This document shows positions 7,611 to 17,153 of a DNA stretch of 64,000 nucleotides, piece by piece. The stretch covers positions 1 through 64,000 of the forward strand of contig JAQXJT010000018.1 of NCBI GenBank assembly GCA_029009095.1, written 5' to 3'. How positions within the stretch are numbered: position 1 is the stretch's first letter; each line of letters begins with the position of its first letter. This DNA comes from a bacterium. Its GTDB lineage: Bacteria > Bacillota > Clostridia > Oscillospirales > Oscillospiraceae. The notes beneath the pieces were generated by a model. It searched no databases, had not been told where the DNA came from, and saw nothing but the letters and a program-made list of their open reading frames with translations. A program made the translations under genes and the position numbers.

Positions 7611-8780
7611 TTACTCTTCCTTTTTTGAATTAAACCAGGCGAGAGCCTCTTCCGTCACATGGTAGACTTCCTGACGGCGCGCTCTCACGGCGTTGCAGCT
7701 CATCTGCAGCCCCAGGCGCATGGCCGCGTCCAAATCCTCAAAGGCCAGATGCCGCAGCTCCTCCACGCCCCCGTAGGCGCGGGTGGGTTCCATGGCGTCG
7801 GCCAGGTAGAGAATTTTTTCCATGGTGGACATACCCGGTCTCCCTGTAGTATGCCAGAAAATAGCACTGTAAATACCTTCATCCACTCCAAACCGCTCGC
7901 GGGCGAGGGCCGCGCCGGTTTTGGCATGGAGGAGCTGGGTCTCACGCCGCTCAACGGTGTCCGTCATAATACCATATTTTTCACACAAACGCAACTGTTC
8001 CGCGCCGTCGAATTTCTTGGTGATGTCGTGGAGGATGGCCCCCTCGGCCGCTCTCCCCTCGTCCTCACCCCATCGCCGCGCCAGCTGTACCGCCATCTCC
8101 TCGCAGCCCCGGACATGGGGGATCCGCTTGGGCTTGAGCATCCCGTACGCCTGCTCACGCAGCCAGGGGAGATTGGGCCGGGCCCCGTACCAGCGGTGGG
8201 CGATCACGGCGGCATAGACCAGCCCGGGGAGCATATCCTGCCCCTGCCGCTCTTTCAGCGCGGCACGCACCTCCGTGGAGGAGAGGATCACCAGTTCCTT
8301 GTCGAGGATGCGCACCCGGCAGTCCCAGTCCCGCTCCAGCTGCGCGGCTTTCTCCCGCAGTGCGTCCGTCTCGCCCTTGTCCCGGGCCATGGCGTACACC
8401 GTCCTGCCGCGCAGGAGGTAGTCGTGGCGGCGCCAGGTGTCGATGCTCAGCAGCATATCCGTCCCTACCAGCAGGGAGAACTCATCCTCCGGGTACTGCC
8501 GCTCCAGCTCCTGCAGGGTGTCCACCGTGTAGTCCACATCGTCCTGCCGTATCTCGATATCGCAGATCTCCGCCCCGGGGAGGCCCCCGAAGGCCAGACG
8601 GCACAGCTCCAGCCGCCGCGGGGAGTCGGGACTTCCCTCGGCCAGCTCCTTATGAGGGGGGGTGCCGCTGGGGATCACCAGCACCCTGTCCACCTCGCGC
8701 TGTTCCAGCGCCGCGACCACCGCGGTCACATGGCCCAGATGAGGCGGATTGAAGCTGCCCCCGTAGATGAGCGTTCTCAC
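7611..8780 (-). CDS. nadD: Bifunctional nicotinate-nucleotide adenylyltransferase / YqeK HD-domain hydrolase
   Basis: A 389-aa fusion. Residues 1-200 are NadD, which makes deamido-NAD from nicotinate mononucleotide and ATP: GGSFNPPHLGH (7-17), VGTDML (105-110) and the nucleotidyltransferase motif LSSTEVR (166-172). Residues 205-389 are a YqeK-type HD domain with metal ligands His222, His251-Asp252, His285, His310 and Asp328; YqeK proteins hydrolyse diadenosine tetraphosphate symmetrically. In most Firmicutes the two are separate adjacent genes. The start overlaps the yhbY stop by four bases (ATGA). Both active sites look intact, so the fusion is probably functional in NAD synthesis and alarmone removal. 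Confidence 0.93.
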   Translation of the reverse strand: MRTLIYGGSFNPPHLGHVTAVVAALEQREVDRVLVIPSGTPPHKELAEGSPDSPRRLELCRLAFGGLPGAEICDIEIRQDDVDYTVDTLQELERQYPEDEFSLLVGTDMLLSIDTWRRHDYLLRGRTVYAMARDKGETDALREKAAQLERDWDCRVRILDKELVILSSTEVRAALKERQGQDMLPGLVYAAVIAHRWYGARPNLPWLREQAYGMLKPKRIPHVRGCEEMAVQLARRWGEDEGRAAEGAILHDITKKFDGAEQLRLCEKYGIMTDTVERRETQLLHAKTGAALARERFGVDEGIYSAIFWHTTGRPGMSTMEKILYLADAMEPTRAYGGVEELRHLAFEDLDAAMRLGLQMSCNAVRARRQEVYHVTEEALAWFNSKKEE

Positions 8781-9076
8781 TTGCGCACCTTGATGTCGAT
8801 GCGGGGATGTTTCTCGTTGCGCTTAAAGAGCACGAACTTGTTGCCGATGGCCTGCACCCCGTCGGCCCCGCACGCTGCGCAGAGCGCGTCGCAGGCCTCC
8901 CGGGCCGTGAGCATGGAACTCTCCAGCACCTTGCCCTTGACCAGCTCCCGGGCCGCCAGCGCATCGGAGACCGAGTCGATCAGGCTGCTGGTGATGCCGC
9001 CCTTGCCCACAATGATGATGGTGTCCTCTCCGGCGGCCAGGCCCCGGAGCAGGGCGCGCTGCTTACTGTTGATCAT
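8777..9076 (-). CDS. yhbY: YhbY/CRM-domain RNA-binding protein
   Basis: A 99-aa protein consisting of one CRM domain, a KH-like RNA-binding fold. It shows the hallmark GxxG-type loop in VGKGGITSS, the opening LTSKQR-like segment SKQRALLRGLA and the C-terminal GNKFVLFKRN strand. Family members associate with pre-50S ribosomal particles. It overlaps rdgB by 14 bases upstream and nadD-yqeK by 4 bases downstream, so translation is probably coupled. Confidence 0.92.
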   Translation of the reverse strand: MINSKQRALLRGLAAGEDTIIIVGKGGITSSLIDSVSDALAARELVKGKVLESSMLTAREACDALCAACGADGVQAIGNKFVLFKRNEKHPRIDIKVRK

Positions 9077-9659
9077 AATACTTCTCCCATTCCGCCTTAA
9101 AGGCGCGCAGTGCCGCTCCCCGGTGGGAAATGGCGTTTTTTTCCTCAGCGGTCAGTTCCGCCATGGTACGCTCGTAGCCGTCGGGACGGAACAGCGGGTC
9201 GTAACCAAAACCGCCCTCGCCCTGTTCCTCATAGCCGATGTAGCCCGAGCAGGTGGCCTCGCTGCGCAGCACGGCCCCGTCAGGCATCACGCAGCAGATG
9301 GCGCAGACATAGTGACCCCGGCGGTTCTCTTCGCCCGCCAGGCATTGCAGCAGATAGCGGTTGCGCGCCTCGTCGCTGTCCTCGTGGCTGCCGGTGAAGC
9401 GGGCGGAGTAGAGTCCAGGCGCGCCGTCCAGCGCGTCCACACAGAGCCCGCTGTCGTCGGCGATGGCGGGAAGGCCGGTGTCCCGGGAAACGGCGGCGGC
9501 CTTCAGGTAGGCGTTCTCGGCAAAGCTGGAGCCGTTCTCCTCCACCTCCAGCGTGCAGCCGCACTCTTTCTTGCTCACCAGCTCGATGCCGCTCTCGGAG
9601 AGGATCTCCCGGAACTCCCGGAGCTTGTGGGCGTTGTCGGAGGATAAGACCATCTTCAT
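9063..9659 (-). CDS. rdgB: Non-canonical purine NTP pyrophosphatase (RdgB/HAM1)
   Basis: A 198-aa house-cleaning enzyme that hydrolyses dITP, ITP and XTP to monophosphates, keeping deaminated purines out of DNA and RNA. Family signatures are SSDNAHKLREF at the N-terminus, the Lys/Asp active-site segment ADDSGLCVDAL, GLYSARF, GGFGYDPLF and ISHRG. Length is typical. Its ATG overlaps the ftsY stop (ATGA), pointing to coupled translation. Confidence 0.95.
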   Translation of the reverse strand: MKMVLSSDNAHKLREFREILSESGIELVSKKECGCTLEVEENGSSFAENAYLKAAAVSRDTGLPAIADDSGLCVDALDGAPGLYSARFTGSHEDSDEARNRYLLQCLAGEENRRGHYVCAICCVMPDGAVLRSEATCSGYIGYEEQGEGGFGYDPLFRPDGYERTMAELTAEEKNAISHRGAALRAFKAEWEKYYDQQ

Positions 9660-10564
9660 GCCAGCAGCGCCTCCGCGAAGTCATGGGCGTCAAAGGGCAG
9701 CAGATCGTCCGCGCCCTCGCCCACGCCGATGTATTTGACGGGCACGCCCAGTTCCCGCTTGATGGCAAAGACCACGCCGCCCTTGGCGGTGCCGTCCAGC
9801 TTGGTGAGGACGATGCCGGTGAGCTGGGCCGCGTCGGCAAACTGTTTGGCCTGCATCAGCCCGTTCTGCCCGGTGGTGGCGTCCAGCACCATCAGGCACT
9901 CAACACTGCACCCCAGCATCTCCCGGTCGATCACACGGCGGATCTTGGTCAGCTCGTTCATCAAATTCTGCTTGTTGTGGAGCCGCCCGGCGGTGTCCAC
10001 GATGACCACATCCACGCCCCGGGCCCTGGCCGCCGCCAGCGAGTCGAACACCACCGCGGCAGGGTCGCTGCCCTCCTCGTGGCGGACGATGTCGCAGCCG
10101 GCCCGCTGCGCCCAGACGGTGAGCTGTTCGGCGGCGGCGGCGCGGAAGGTATCTCCGGCGCAGAGCAGCACCTTTTTCCCCCCGGCGCTCATGGAACAGG
10201 CCAGTTTGCCGATGGTGGTAGTCTTGCCCACGCCGTTCACGCCCACCACCAGAATGACGGAGGGGTGGGTGTCCAGGTGCAGCGCGTTGTCCTCGCAGCC
10301 GATGGACTCGGCCAGGATCTCGCACATGGCCGCTTTCACCTGCTCTCCGCCCCGGATGCCGTGCTCGCTCACATAGCTGCGCAGGCGCATCACGGCCCGC
10401 TCCGCCGCGTCCACCCCCGCGTCCGCCATGATCAGCGTCTCCTCCAGCTCATCGAAGAACTCCTCGTTCTCCCCTGTGAAGTCCGCCACCATGCTGTTCC
10501 AAGAGGCGGACATATTCTCTCTGGTCCTGGCGAGACCGTTTTTGATCTTCTCAAAAAAGCCCAT
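9656..10564 (-). CDS. ftsY: Signal recognition particle receptor FtsY
   Basis: The SRP receptor GTPase docks ribosome-SRP complexes at the membrane. The 302-aa protein is essentially the NG domain: a four-helix N domain (residues 1-90), P-loop GVNGVGKTTT, the DTAGRLHNK switch, TKLDGTAKGG for guanine recognition and the C-terminal GVGEGADDLLPF. The acidic A domain of E. coli FtsY is absent, as usual for Firmicutes. It starts 7 bases after smc; smc-ftsY adjacency is a conserved Firmicutes arrangement. Confidence 0.96.
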   Translation of the reverse strand: MGFFEKIKNGLARTRENMSASWNSMVADFTGENEEFFDELEETLIMADAGVDAAERAVMRLRSYVSEHGIRGGEQVKAAMCEILAESIGCEDNALHLDTHPSVILVVGVNGVGKTTTIGKLACSMSAGGKKVLLCAGDTFRAAAAEQLTVWAQRAGCDIVRHEEGSDPAAVVFDSLAAARARGVDVVIVDTAGRLHNKQNLMNELTKIRRVIDREMLGCSVECLMVLDATTGQNGLMQAKQFADAAQLTGIVLTKLDGTAKGGVVFAIKRELGVPVKYIGVGEGADDLLPFDAHDFAEALLA

Positions 10565-10571
10565 ATTCCAT

Positions 10572-13500
10572 TCACTCCGTTCCTTGGATGTTCTTCATCG
10601 CCTCGTCCATATCCAGACTCAGCACCGTACTCACGCCCTTTTCCTGCATGGTGACGCCGTAGAGGGCGTCCGCGCTCTCCATGGAGCCGCGCCGGTGGGT
10701 GATGACGATGAACTGGGTCTTCTCCGACATGGTGTGCAGGTAATCGGCCACTATGTTCACATTGGCCTCGTCCAGGGCCGATTCGATCTCGTCCATGACG
10801 CAGAAAGGCGTGGGGCGCACCTTCATGATGGCAAAGTAGAGGGCGATGGCCACAAATGACTTCTCTCCGCCGGAGAGCAGGCTGATGTTGGACAGGGCCT
10901 TGCCGGGGGGCTGGATGCGGATATCGATACCGCAGTCCAGCACATGCTCCGGATCCTCCAGGGAGAGCGACGCCTTGCCGCCCCCGAAGAGCTGCAAAAA
11001 AGTCTCGCGGAAACAGACGTCGATCTTCCGGAATTGTTCCACAAAAATGGTCTCCATCTGGGCGGTGATGTCCCGGATGATACCCTCGATCTCCGCCTTG
11101 GACTTCTCCACGTCGCTGCGCTGCGCGGTGAGGAAGTCGTAGCGCTCGCTGAGCCGGGCGTACTCATCGATGGCCCCCACATTGGGATTGCCCAGTGCGT
11201 TGATGCTCTTTCTCAGCTCGCTCACCTGGCGGCTGATCTTCGAGTAGCTCTCGATGGGCTGGCGCAGGGACTGGGCGGCGCTGCGGCTGAGCTCGTAGTT
11301 GTCCCAGAGCTTGTCCACGATCTGGCTCTCCTCCAGATCCGCCGCCTGTTTGCGCTGCTCGAGCCGGGCGCAGCTGCGCTCCAGCTCCAGAAGCTCCTTG
11401 TTCTTCTCCTGGGCGGCCCTGTCGCCGCTGACGCGCCTGGCTTCCAGCTCCAGCCGCCGCTCGCCGAGGCTCTTGCCCTCCCGCTGCAGCTCCTCAATGT
11501 GCTGCCGCCGGGCTTTCAGCCGTTCTTCCCGCTCCGCCAGCTCCCGTTCGAACTGTTCGCCCCGTTCTTTTGCCAGCGTGAGCGCGTCGTTCTGCCCGCC
11601 GCTGCGCTCGAGCATATCCTGCCGCAGCGAGCGAAGCTGTTCCACAGAACGCTCGGTGGAGCGCTGCTCGCTCTCCACGGCGGCGCGGCGTTCCCGCAGG
11701 GCGCCAAGCTGTTCTTCCAGCCCCCGCCGGGCCTGTTCCACTTCCTCGCCGCTGCGGTTTTCCTTTTCGATCTCCTCCCGGAGCGCGGCGAGCGCGTCCT
11801 CCAGCTCCCGCCGCCGTTCCAGCAGCGCGCCGATACGCTCCTCGCAGCTCTGCTTCCGCCCCTCGAGACTGTCCTGTTCCTCCCGGAGTGAATCGAGCGC
11901 CTCCTGCGCGGCCTTGTGCAGCAGCTTCGCCTGGGCGAGGCTGCCCTCCCGGCGGCGCTGCTCCTCCCGGGCGGCAATATTGTCCTCCCGGGCGTTTTCC
12001 AGCTCGAGCCGCAGCTCTTCCCGCTTCCGCTCGGCCTCCCTTGCGTCCGCGGCCACCTTTTTGAGCTTCTCCTCCCCCTCCTGCCGCTGCTCCGTCAAAT
12101 GTTGCAGCTCGTTGGCCCGGGAAAGGATACCGGTGTTTTTCGCGCTGCTGCCGCCGGTCATGGAGCCGCCCACATTCACCATCTGTCCGTCCAGCGTTAC
12201 GATGCGGAAGGCGTTTCGGGTTTTCCGGGCGATGCGCAGCGCGTCGGACAGCGTCTCCGTCACCACGGTACGGCCCAGCAGGTTGGAGATCACGGCGCGG
12301 TAGCGCTCCTCGCAGTCCACCAGCTCGTCGCAGAGGGCCACAAAGCCCTCCTCCCCGTCCAGACGCTGCCCCAAAGAAGAGGGGCGAATGGTGTCCAGCG
12401 GCAGGAAGGTGCCCCGGCCGGCGCCCCGGCGCTGGAGCATCTCGATGGCGCTTTTGCCCACGCTCTGGCTGTCCACCACAATGTGCTGGGCGCTGCCGCC
12501 CAGCGCCGTCTCCACGGCCAGGGCAGTGCGGTCCTCCGTGGAGATCAGTCTCGCCACAGGGCCATGGACGCCCCGGAGCGCGCCCCGCTCGCTCTCCCGC
12601 ATGACGGTCTTGACCGCCTTGTTGAAGCCCTCGTACTCCTTCTCCATCTCCTGCAGCAGGGAGAGGCGGGAGTCGATCCAGCGAAGCCCGGAGGAAAGCT
12701 TCTCCCGCTCTTCCGCCAGCTCCGCGCAGCTGCGCTCCCGGTTTTGCAGCAGCATCTGCCGCCCGGAGACCATATTGCCCGTGCGCGTCACCTGCTCCGC
12801 CGCCTCCGTAAGCGCCTTTTCCTCCCGCTGCACGCTCTCTCCGGCTTCCTGCAGCCGCTCTCCGGCCTCCCGCAGTTCCCCGTGGAGGGCCGTCCGACGC
12901 TCCTCAAAGGAGGCGAGATTTTCCCGCAGCAGCGACTCCGCCGTGGCGTTCTCCGCCAGCTCCGCGCTGTACCCGTTTTCCCGCAGCAGCAGCGCGTTCA
13001 ACCTGTCGCCGTGCTGACGCAGGCCGAGACTCGCGTCGTTGGCCGCGCTCATAAGGCCCGCTTCGCGCCCGCGAAGCTCCTGCTCCTCGCCAAGGAGGGC
13101 GGTAAGCTGCGCCTGCTGCGCCTCGATCTGCCGGAGGAGCTGATCGGAGCGGGAGCGCTGATCCTCCATCTCCCGTTGCAGCCGCTCCATGGTCTCGGCG
13201 TTGTTGCGGATGTTGCTACGCAGCACCGCCGCGCCGCTCTCCAGCTCGGCCGCACCGCTCTCTTCTTCACGCTGCCTCTCCCGCTGGCGCTCGATGGCCA
13301 GATCGTTCCGGCGCATCTCCTCGCTGAGGCTCTCCGCCGCGGCGTAAAGGCTCTCCAATTCGCCTTTGGCCGTATCCCGCGCCTTCACCGCCTCCTCGTA
13401 GTCCTGCCGCAGTCCCTCGGACTGCTGGTGGAGCCGATCGAGGTTTTCCATCCAGAGTGAAATTTCCTTGATGCGCAGTTCGTCCCGGAGCAGCAGATAC

Positions 13501-14141
13501 TTCTTTGCCGTCTCCGCCTGCTCCCGCAGCGGCTCCAGATGGAGTTCCAGCTCCGCGATCTTATCGCCGATGCGCAGGAGGTTTTCCTCCGTTTTCTGCA
13601 ACTTCCTCTCGGACTCTTCCTTGCGGTAGCGGAAGCGGGAGATGCCCGCGGCCTCCTCGAAGATCTCCCGCCGGTCGGTGGATCTGGCGGAGACGATCTC
13701 GGTGATGCGGTTTTGCCCGATGACGGAGTAGCCATCCCGGCCAAGACCCGTATCCATCAGCAGATCGGTCACGTCCCGGAGGCGGACGGACTCCTTGTTG
13801 ATGGCGTATTCGCTCTCGCCGCTGCGGTAGTAGCGCCGGGAGATGGAGATCTCGTCGCAGTCCCGGGGAAACGTCCGCGCAGTGTTATCCAGCACAAGCG
13901 TCACCTGAGCAAAGCCCATGGGGCTGCGCTTCTCCGTCCCGCCGAAGATCACGTCCTCCATCTTGCCGCCCCGCAGCGTGCGGGTGCGCTGTTCGCCCAT
14001 GACCCAGAGGAGGGCGTCGGAGATGTTGGATTTGCCGCTGCCGTTGGGGCCCACGATGGCCGTAACGCTGCGCTCAAAGGTGATGCGCGTTTTTTCGGGA
14101 AATGATTTGAAGCCCTGCAGCTCCAGTGCCTTTAAGTACAC
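10572..14141 (-). CDS. smc: Chromosome condensation and segregation ATPase SMC
   Basis: A 1189-aa SMC protein, the core of the bacterial condensin that compacts and segregates the chromosome. Walker A is GPNGSGKS (residues 31-38); the C-terminal head has the LLSGGEK signature and Walker B CVMDEIESALD. Two long coiled coils of mixed Glu/Arg/Leu/Gln heptads flank a hinge at about 500-680, with the glycine-rich VNVGGSMTGGS turn. Length matches the family. It lies between the radical SAM gene (53-base gap) and ftsY. The ScpA and ScpB partners are not in the window. Confidence 0.97.
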   Translation of the reverse strand: MYLKALELQGFKSFPEKTRITFERSVTAIVGPNGSGKSNISDALLWVMGEQRTRTLRGGKMEDVIFGGTEKRSPMGFAQVTLVLDNTARTFPRDCDEISISRRYYRSGESEYAINKESVRLRDVTDLLMDTGLGRDGYSVIGQNRITEIVSARSTDRREIFEEAAGISRFRYRKEESERKLQKTEENLLRIGDKIAELELHLEPLREQAETAKKYLLLRDELRIKEISLWMENLDRLHQQSEGLRQDYEEAVKARDTAKGELESLYAAAESLSEEMRRNDLAIERQRERQREEESGAAELESGAAVLRSNIRNNAETMERLQREMEDQRSRSDQLLRQIEAQQAQLTALLGEEQELRGREAGLMSAANDASLGLRQHGDRLNALLLRENGYSAELAENATAESLLRENLASFEERRTALHGELREAGERLQEAGESVQREEKALTEAAEQVTRTGNMVSGRQMLLQNRERSCAELAEEREKLSSGLRWIDSRLSLLQEMEKEYEGFNKAVKTVMRESERGALRGVHGPVARLISTEDRTALAVETALGGSAQHIVVDSQSVGKSAIEMLQRRGAGRGTFLPLDTIRPSSLGQRLDGEEGFVALCDELVDCEERYRAVISNLLGRTVVTETLSDALRIARKTRNAFRIVTLDGQMVNVGGSMTGGSSAKNTGILSRANELQHLTEQRQEGEEKLKKVAADAREAERKREELRLELENAREDNIAAREEQRRREGSLAQAKLLHKAAQEALDSLREEQDSLEGRKQSCEERIGALLERRRELEDALAALREEIEKENRSGEEVEQARRGLEEQLGALRERRAAVESEQRSTERSVEQLRSLRQDMLERSGGQNDALTLAKERGEQFERELAEREERLKARRQHIEELQREGKSLGERRLELEARRVSGDRAAQEKNKELLELERSCARLEQRKQAADLEESQIVDKLWDNYELSRSAAQSLRQPIESYSKISRQVSELRKSINALGNPNVGAIDEYARLSERYDFLTAQRSDVEKSKAEIEGIIRDITAQMETIFVEQFRKIDVCFRETFLQLFGGGKASLSLEDPEHVLDCGIDIRIQPPGKALSNISLLSGGEKSFVAIALYFAIMKVRPTPFCVMDEIESALDEANVNIVADYLHTMSEKTQFIVITHRRGSMESADALYGVTMQEKGVSTVLSLDMDEAMKNIQGTE

Positions 14142-14194
14142 GATTGACTACCTCATGGGGGAAATTATCGGAATATGGATTCAGACAGAATATT

Positions 14195-15214
14195 TTACCC
14201 TATTTTTCCCGTCATTGCAACGGTTACGGAGAAGTTTTCCCCGTCCGGGCAGGGGGATTTTCCCACGCGGATCCCGCCCAGCGCGAACTTCTCCTGCAAA
14301 TAGCGGAGATTGGCGCGGTTTTGCCCCGTCATCTGGGAGATGTGCCGTCCGTCCACCTCCAGCGTCACAACGCTGCCTCGCTCCACGCCCCGCAGCGCCT
14401 CCTCCGCCCGCCGCCGGTATATCCTGCTGCGCACCATCTCCCCCAGCGCCGGGTGATAGGCCCCGCCCACCGCCACGCCGCCGGAGAGCTCCTCCGTGGG
14501 ATTCAGTCCCAGACGGATCACCGGGATGCCCGCCCGCTCGAAGATGGGCAGGATATCCGCGCAGAGCTCCACCGCGTCCTCCACGGTGTGCTCCCGGTAC
14601 TCCCCCCGCTGCCACAGCTCATAGAGCGGCGTGTCCCGGAGGATGACCGTAGGGTAGATGCGCACCCCGTCGGGGCGCAGCGCGGCGATTTTCTCCGCGC
14701 TCTCCAGGCAGCTCTCCCTCGTCTCCCCGGGCAATCCGGTCATCATCTGGAGGATCAGGGAGAAGCCCCCCTCCCTCACCAGCTCCGACGCCCTCACCAC
14801 ATCCCCGGCCGTGTGGCCCCGGCCGCTGCGTGTAAGCACCCGCCCGGTCATGGACTGGGCGCCCAGCTCCACGGTCTCCACGCCGTAACGGCGGAGCCGC
14901 TCGAGGCGTTCTGTGTCCACAGCGTCGGGCCGGGTGGAGACGCGGATGGCCGTCACCGTGCCGTTGTCCCGGTAGGGCTGGGCCGCCCCCAGCAGCTCCT
15001 CCTGCTCACAGATGGGTATGGCCGTAAAGCTGCCCCCGTAGAAGGCCAGCTCACAGCCACGCTCCTCCCCCAGCGCGTCCAGCGTGCGGCGCACCATGTC
15101 CCCGGACGCAGGAAGCAGGCTGCCGGAGATGCGCTTCTGGTCACAGAAAACACACCGGTTCGGGCAGCCTGCGTGGGGTATGAACAAGGGGATGATCTTA
15201 CGCCTTGCTTCCAT
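14195..15214 (-). CDS. Radical SAM protein, Elp3/YtqA-like
   Basis: A 339-aa radical SAM enzyme. The cluster motif CPNRCVFC (CX3CX2C) lies near residue 17, and GSFTAIP, TRPDAV and ELGAQSM are typical of the Elp3-like radical SAM group; the C-terminal third resembles the family's extension but there is no acetyltransferase domain. The gene sits directly after rnc (17-base overlap) and before smc, a common position in Clostridia. The true substrate is unknown; a role in RNA modification is a guess from the family and the neighbours. Confidence 0.85.
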   Translation of the reverse strand: MEARRKIIPLFIPHAGCPNRCVFCDQKRISGSLLPASGDMVRRTLDALGEERGCELAFYGGSFTAIPICEQEELLGAAQPYRDNGTVTAIRVSTRPDAVDTERLERLRRYGVETVELGAQSMTGRVLTRSGRGHTAGDVVRASELVREGGFSLILQMMTGLPGETRESCLESAEKIAALRPDGVRIYPTVILRDTPLYELWQRGEYREHTVEDAVELCADILPIFERAGIPVIRLGLNPTEELSGGVAVGGAYHPALGEMVRSRIYRRRAEEALRGVERGSVVTLEVDGRHISQMTGQNRANLRYLQEKFALGGIRVGKSPCPDGENFSVTVAMTGKIG

Positions 15215-15884
15215 AGGTCAGTTCCTTCAGCGCCTGCCCCGCGGCAGACTGCTCGGCCTCTTTTTTGGAGTGGCCCGTCCCCTCTCCCAGACTCTCCCCG
15301 TCCAGCAGCACCCGCACATGGAAGGTCTTGTCGTGGTCGGGACCGCTCTCGGAGAGCAGTTCATAGCTGAGCTGCCGCCCGCTCTCCTGCTGCACCAGCT
15401 CCTGCAGGGCGGTCTTGCAGTCATTGTAGTAGAGCGGCTCGGTCTCGCCCAGCTGCGAGAGCAGTCTCTCGTGGATGAGCCGGGAGGCCTCCTCCATACC
15501 CCCGTCCAGATAGACGGCGGCGATCAGCGCCTCGGTGGCGTCGGCCAGGATGGACGGGCGCTCCCGCCCGCCGTTGTGCTCCATGCCCTTGCCGAGCCGG
15601 ACGTAGCTGCCCAGAGAGAGGCCCTGCGCCAGATGATAGAGAGACTGTTCGCACACCAGCTCCGCCCTCAGCCGGGTCATCCGTCCCTCGGGCATACGGG
15701 GGAAGCGGCGGTAGAGTTCCTCCGCCACCACGGCGCCCAGGATGCTGTCCCCCAGAAACTCCAGCCGCTCGTTGCACACGGCGCTGCCGTTGCTCTCGTT
15801 GGCGAAGGAGCTGTGGGTCAGCGCCGTGCGGAGCAGGGCGCTGTCGCGGAAACGGTAGCCGATCTTCTCTTCCAGCTTCGTCAT
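15198..15884 (-). CDS. rnc: Ribonuclease III
   Basis: Cleaves double-stranded RNA in rRNA and mRNA processing. The catalytic domain carries ERLEFLGDSILG and the second acidic site ADATEALIAAVYLD; a double-stranded RNA-binding domain follows (DCKTALQEL, then GHSKKEAEQSAA). The ATG at 15884 (MTKLEEKIGYRF) gives 228 aa and the usual family N-terminus; the longer frame from 15911 lies inside acpP and is unlikely. The start is four bases after the acpP stop. The plsX-acpP-rnc-smc-ftsY order is the classic Firmicutes cluster. Confidence 0.95.
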   Translation of the reverse strand: MTKLEEKIGYRFRDSALLRTALTHSSFANESNGSAVCNERLEFLGDSILGAVVAEELYRRFPRMPEGRMTRLRAELVCEQSLYHLAQGLSLGSYVRLGKGMEHNGGRERPSILADATEALIAAVYLDGGMEEASRLIHERLLSQLGETEPLYYNDCKTALQELVQQESGRQLSYELLSESGPDHDKTFHVRVLLDGESLGEGTGHSKKEAEQSAAGQALKELTYGSKA

Positions 15885-15888
15885 GATC

Positions 15889-16122
15889 TCAGCCGATGGT
15901 CTTGGCCACATAGTTGGCCAGATCGCCCACGGTCACAATGTTGGCCAGCTCTTCCTCGGGGGTGTCAGGCAGGGAGAATTCCTCCTCCAGCGCCATGGTG
16001 AGCTCCACCACATCCAGTGAATCCGCACCCAGATCTCCCACGAACGCGGTCTCCGCCGTCACGCTGTCCTTTTCCACCAGGAACTGCTCGGCCACCATCT
16101 CGCAAATCTTTTCCAGTACCAT
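15889..16122 (-). CDS. acpP: Acyl carrier protein
   Basis: A 77-aa acidic helical protein that carries growing fatty acyl chains on 4'-phosphopantetheine. The attachment Ser is in GADSLDVVEL, and the surrounding helix II is strongly acidic as required for partner binding. Twelve bases separate it from plsX upstream and four from rnc downstream, so it is part of the plsX-acpP-rnc operon. Confidence 0.96.
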   Translation of the reverse strand: MVLEKICEMVAEQFLVEKDSVTAETAFVGDLGADSLDVVELTMALEEEFSLPDTPEEELANIVTVGDLANYVAKTIG

Positions 16123-16133
16123 ACTCTGTCTCC

Positions 16134-17153
16134 TTAGGTGTTCTTTATGCGCATCTGCGCTATGTTTTTCTCAATTCTGCCGCACACATCCGCCTCCACG
16201 CAGGCGATGGCCTGCTTCACGGCGCTGCGGATGGCCCGGGCGTCGGAGGAGCCGTGGGCCTTGATCACCGGCCGGGTAAGCCCCAGCAGCGGCGTGCCGC
16301 CCACCTCGCTCACATCCAGCAAAGCCTTCAGCTCGCCCAGATCGTTTCGGAGCACCAGCGCGGCCAGCTTGTTGGCGGTGCTGCGCGTCAGCGTCTTTTT
16401 CAGCCTGTTCATCAGGAACCCGGCCGTGCCCTCCACGCTCTTGAGCAGCACATTGCCGGAGAAGCCGTCGCAGACCACCACATCCACCTGTCCCGAGAGG
16501 AGCTGGGTAGGCTCCACATTGCCGACAAAGCGCAGCCTTCCCTCCACATCCGCCTGAGTGAGCAGAGCGTAGGTCTCCTTCTGCAAAGCCGTGCCCTTGC
16601 TCTCCTCCGTGCCGATGTTCAGCAGTCCCACCCGGGGGGCGTCGCAGCCCAGGATCTCCTGGGAGTAGAAACTGCCCATATAGGCGAATTGCAGCAGGTA
16701 TTCCGCCGTGCACTCGGCGTTGGCCCCGCAGTCGGCAATGATCACGCCCCGCTCCCCGTTGGGCACCACCGGGGCAAAGCAGGCCCGGCGGATGCCGGGG
16801 ATGCGCCGCACGGTGAGCGTGGCGCCGCTGAGCAGGGCGCCGGTGCTGCCGGCGGAGACGCAGGCGTCCCCCTCCCCCTGATGGAGCATCTGCAGCGCCA
16901 GGGACATGGAGGAGTTCTTTTTTCTCCGGGTGGCCGTGGAGGGATCGTCCTCCATGGTGATGACCTCGTCGGCGTTCACCACGCTGACGCGCTTCCCGCC
17001 GCCGCACCGCTCGAGGCACTCTCGCACCTCCGCCTCCCGGCCCACCAGCACCACCTCTGCTCCGAACTCACCGGCAGCCGTCACCGCGCCCTGTACGATC
17101 GCTCCCGGGGCGTTGTCGCCGCCCATGGCGTCTATCAGGATACGCAAGACCAC
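16134..17153 (-). CDS. plsX: Phosphate acyltransferase PlsX
   Basis: Converts acyl-ACP to acyl-phosphate, the first step of phospholipid synthesis by the PlsX/PlsY route. The 339-aa protein begins with the family hallmark ILIDAMGGDNAPGAIV and has SAGSTGALLSGA, ADCGANAEC and CDGFSGNVLLK. The start is GTG (17153) with AAAGGAG four bases upstream; it overlaps the trmFO end by 19 bases, and its ribosome site lies inside trmFO. Confidence 0.95.
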   Translation of the reverse strand: MVLRILIDAMGGDNAPGAIVQGAVTAAGEFGAEVVLVGREAEVRECLERCGGGKRVSVVNADEVITMEDDPSTATRRKKNSSMSLALQMLHQGEGDACVSAGSTGALLSGATLTVRRIPGIRRACFAPVVPNGERGVIIADCGANAECTAEYLLQFAYMGSFYSQEILGCDAPRVGLLNIGTEESKGTALQKETYALLTQADVEGRLRFVGNVEPTQLLSGQVDVVVCDGFSGNVLLKSVEGTAGFLMNRLKKTLTRSTANKLAALVLRNDLGELKALLDVSEVGGTPLLGLTRPVIKAHGSSDARAIRSAVKQAIACVEADVCGRIEKNIAQMRIKNT

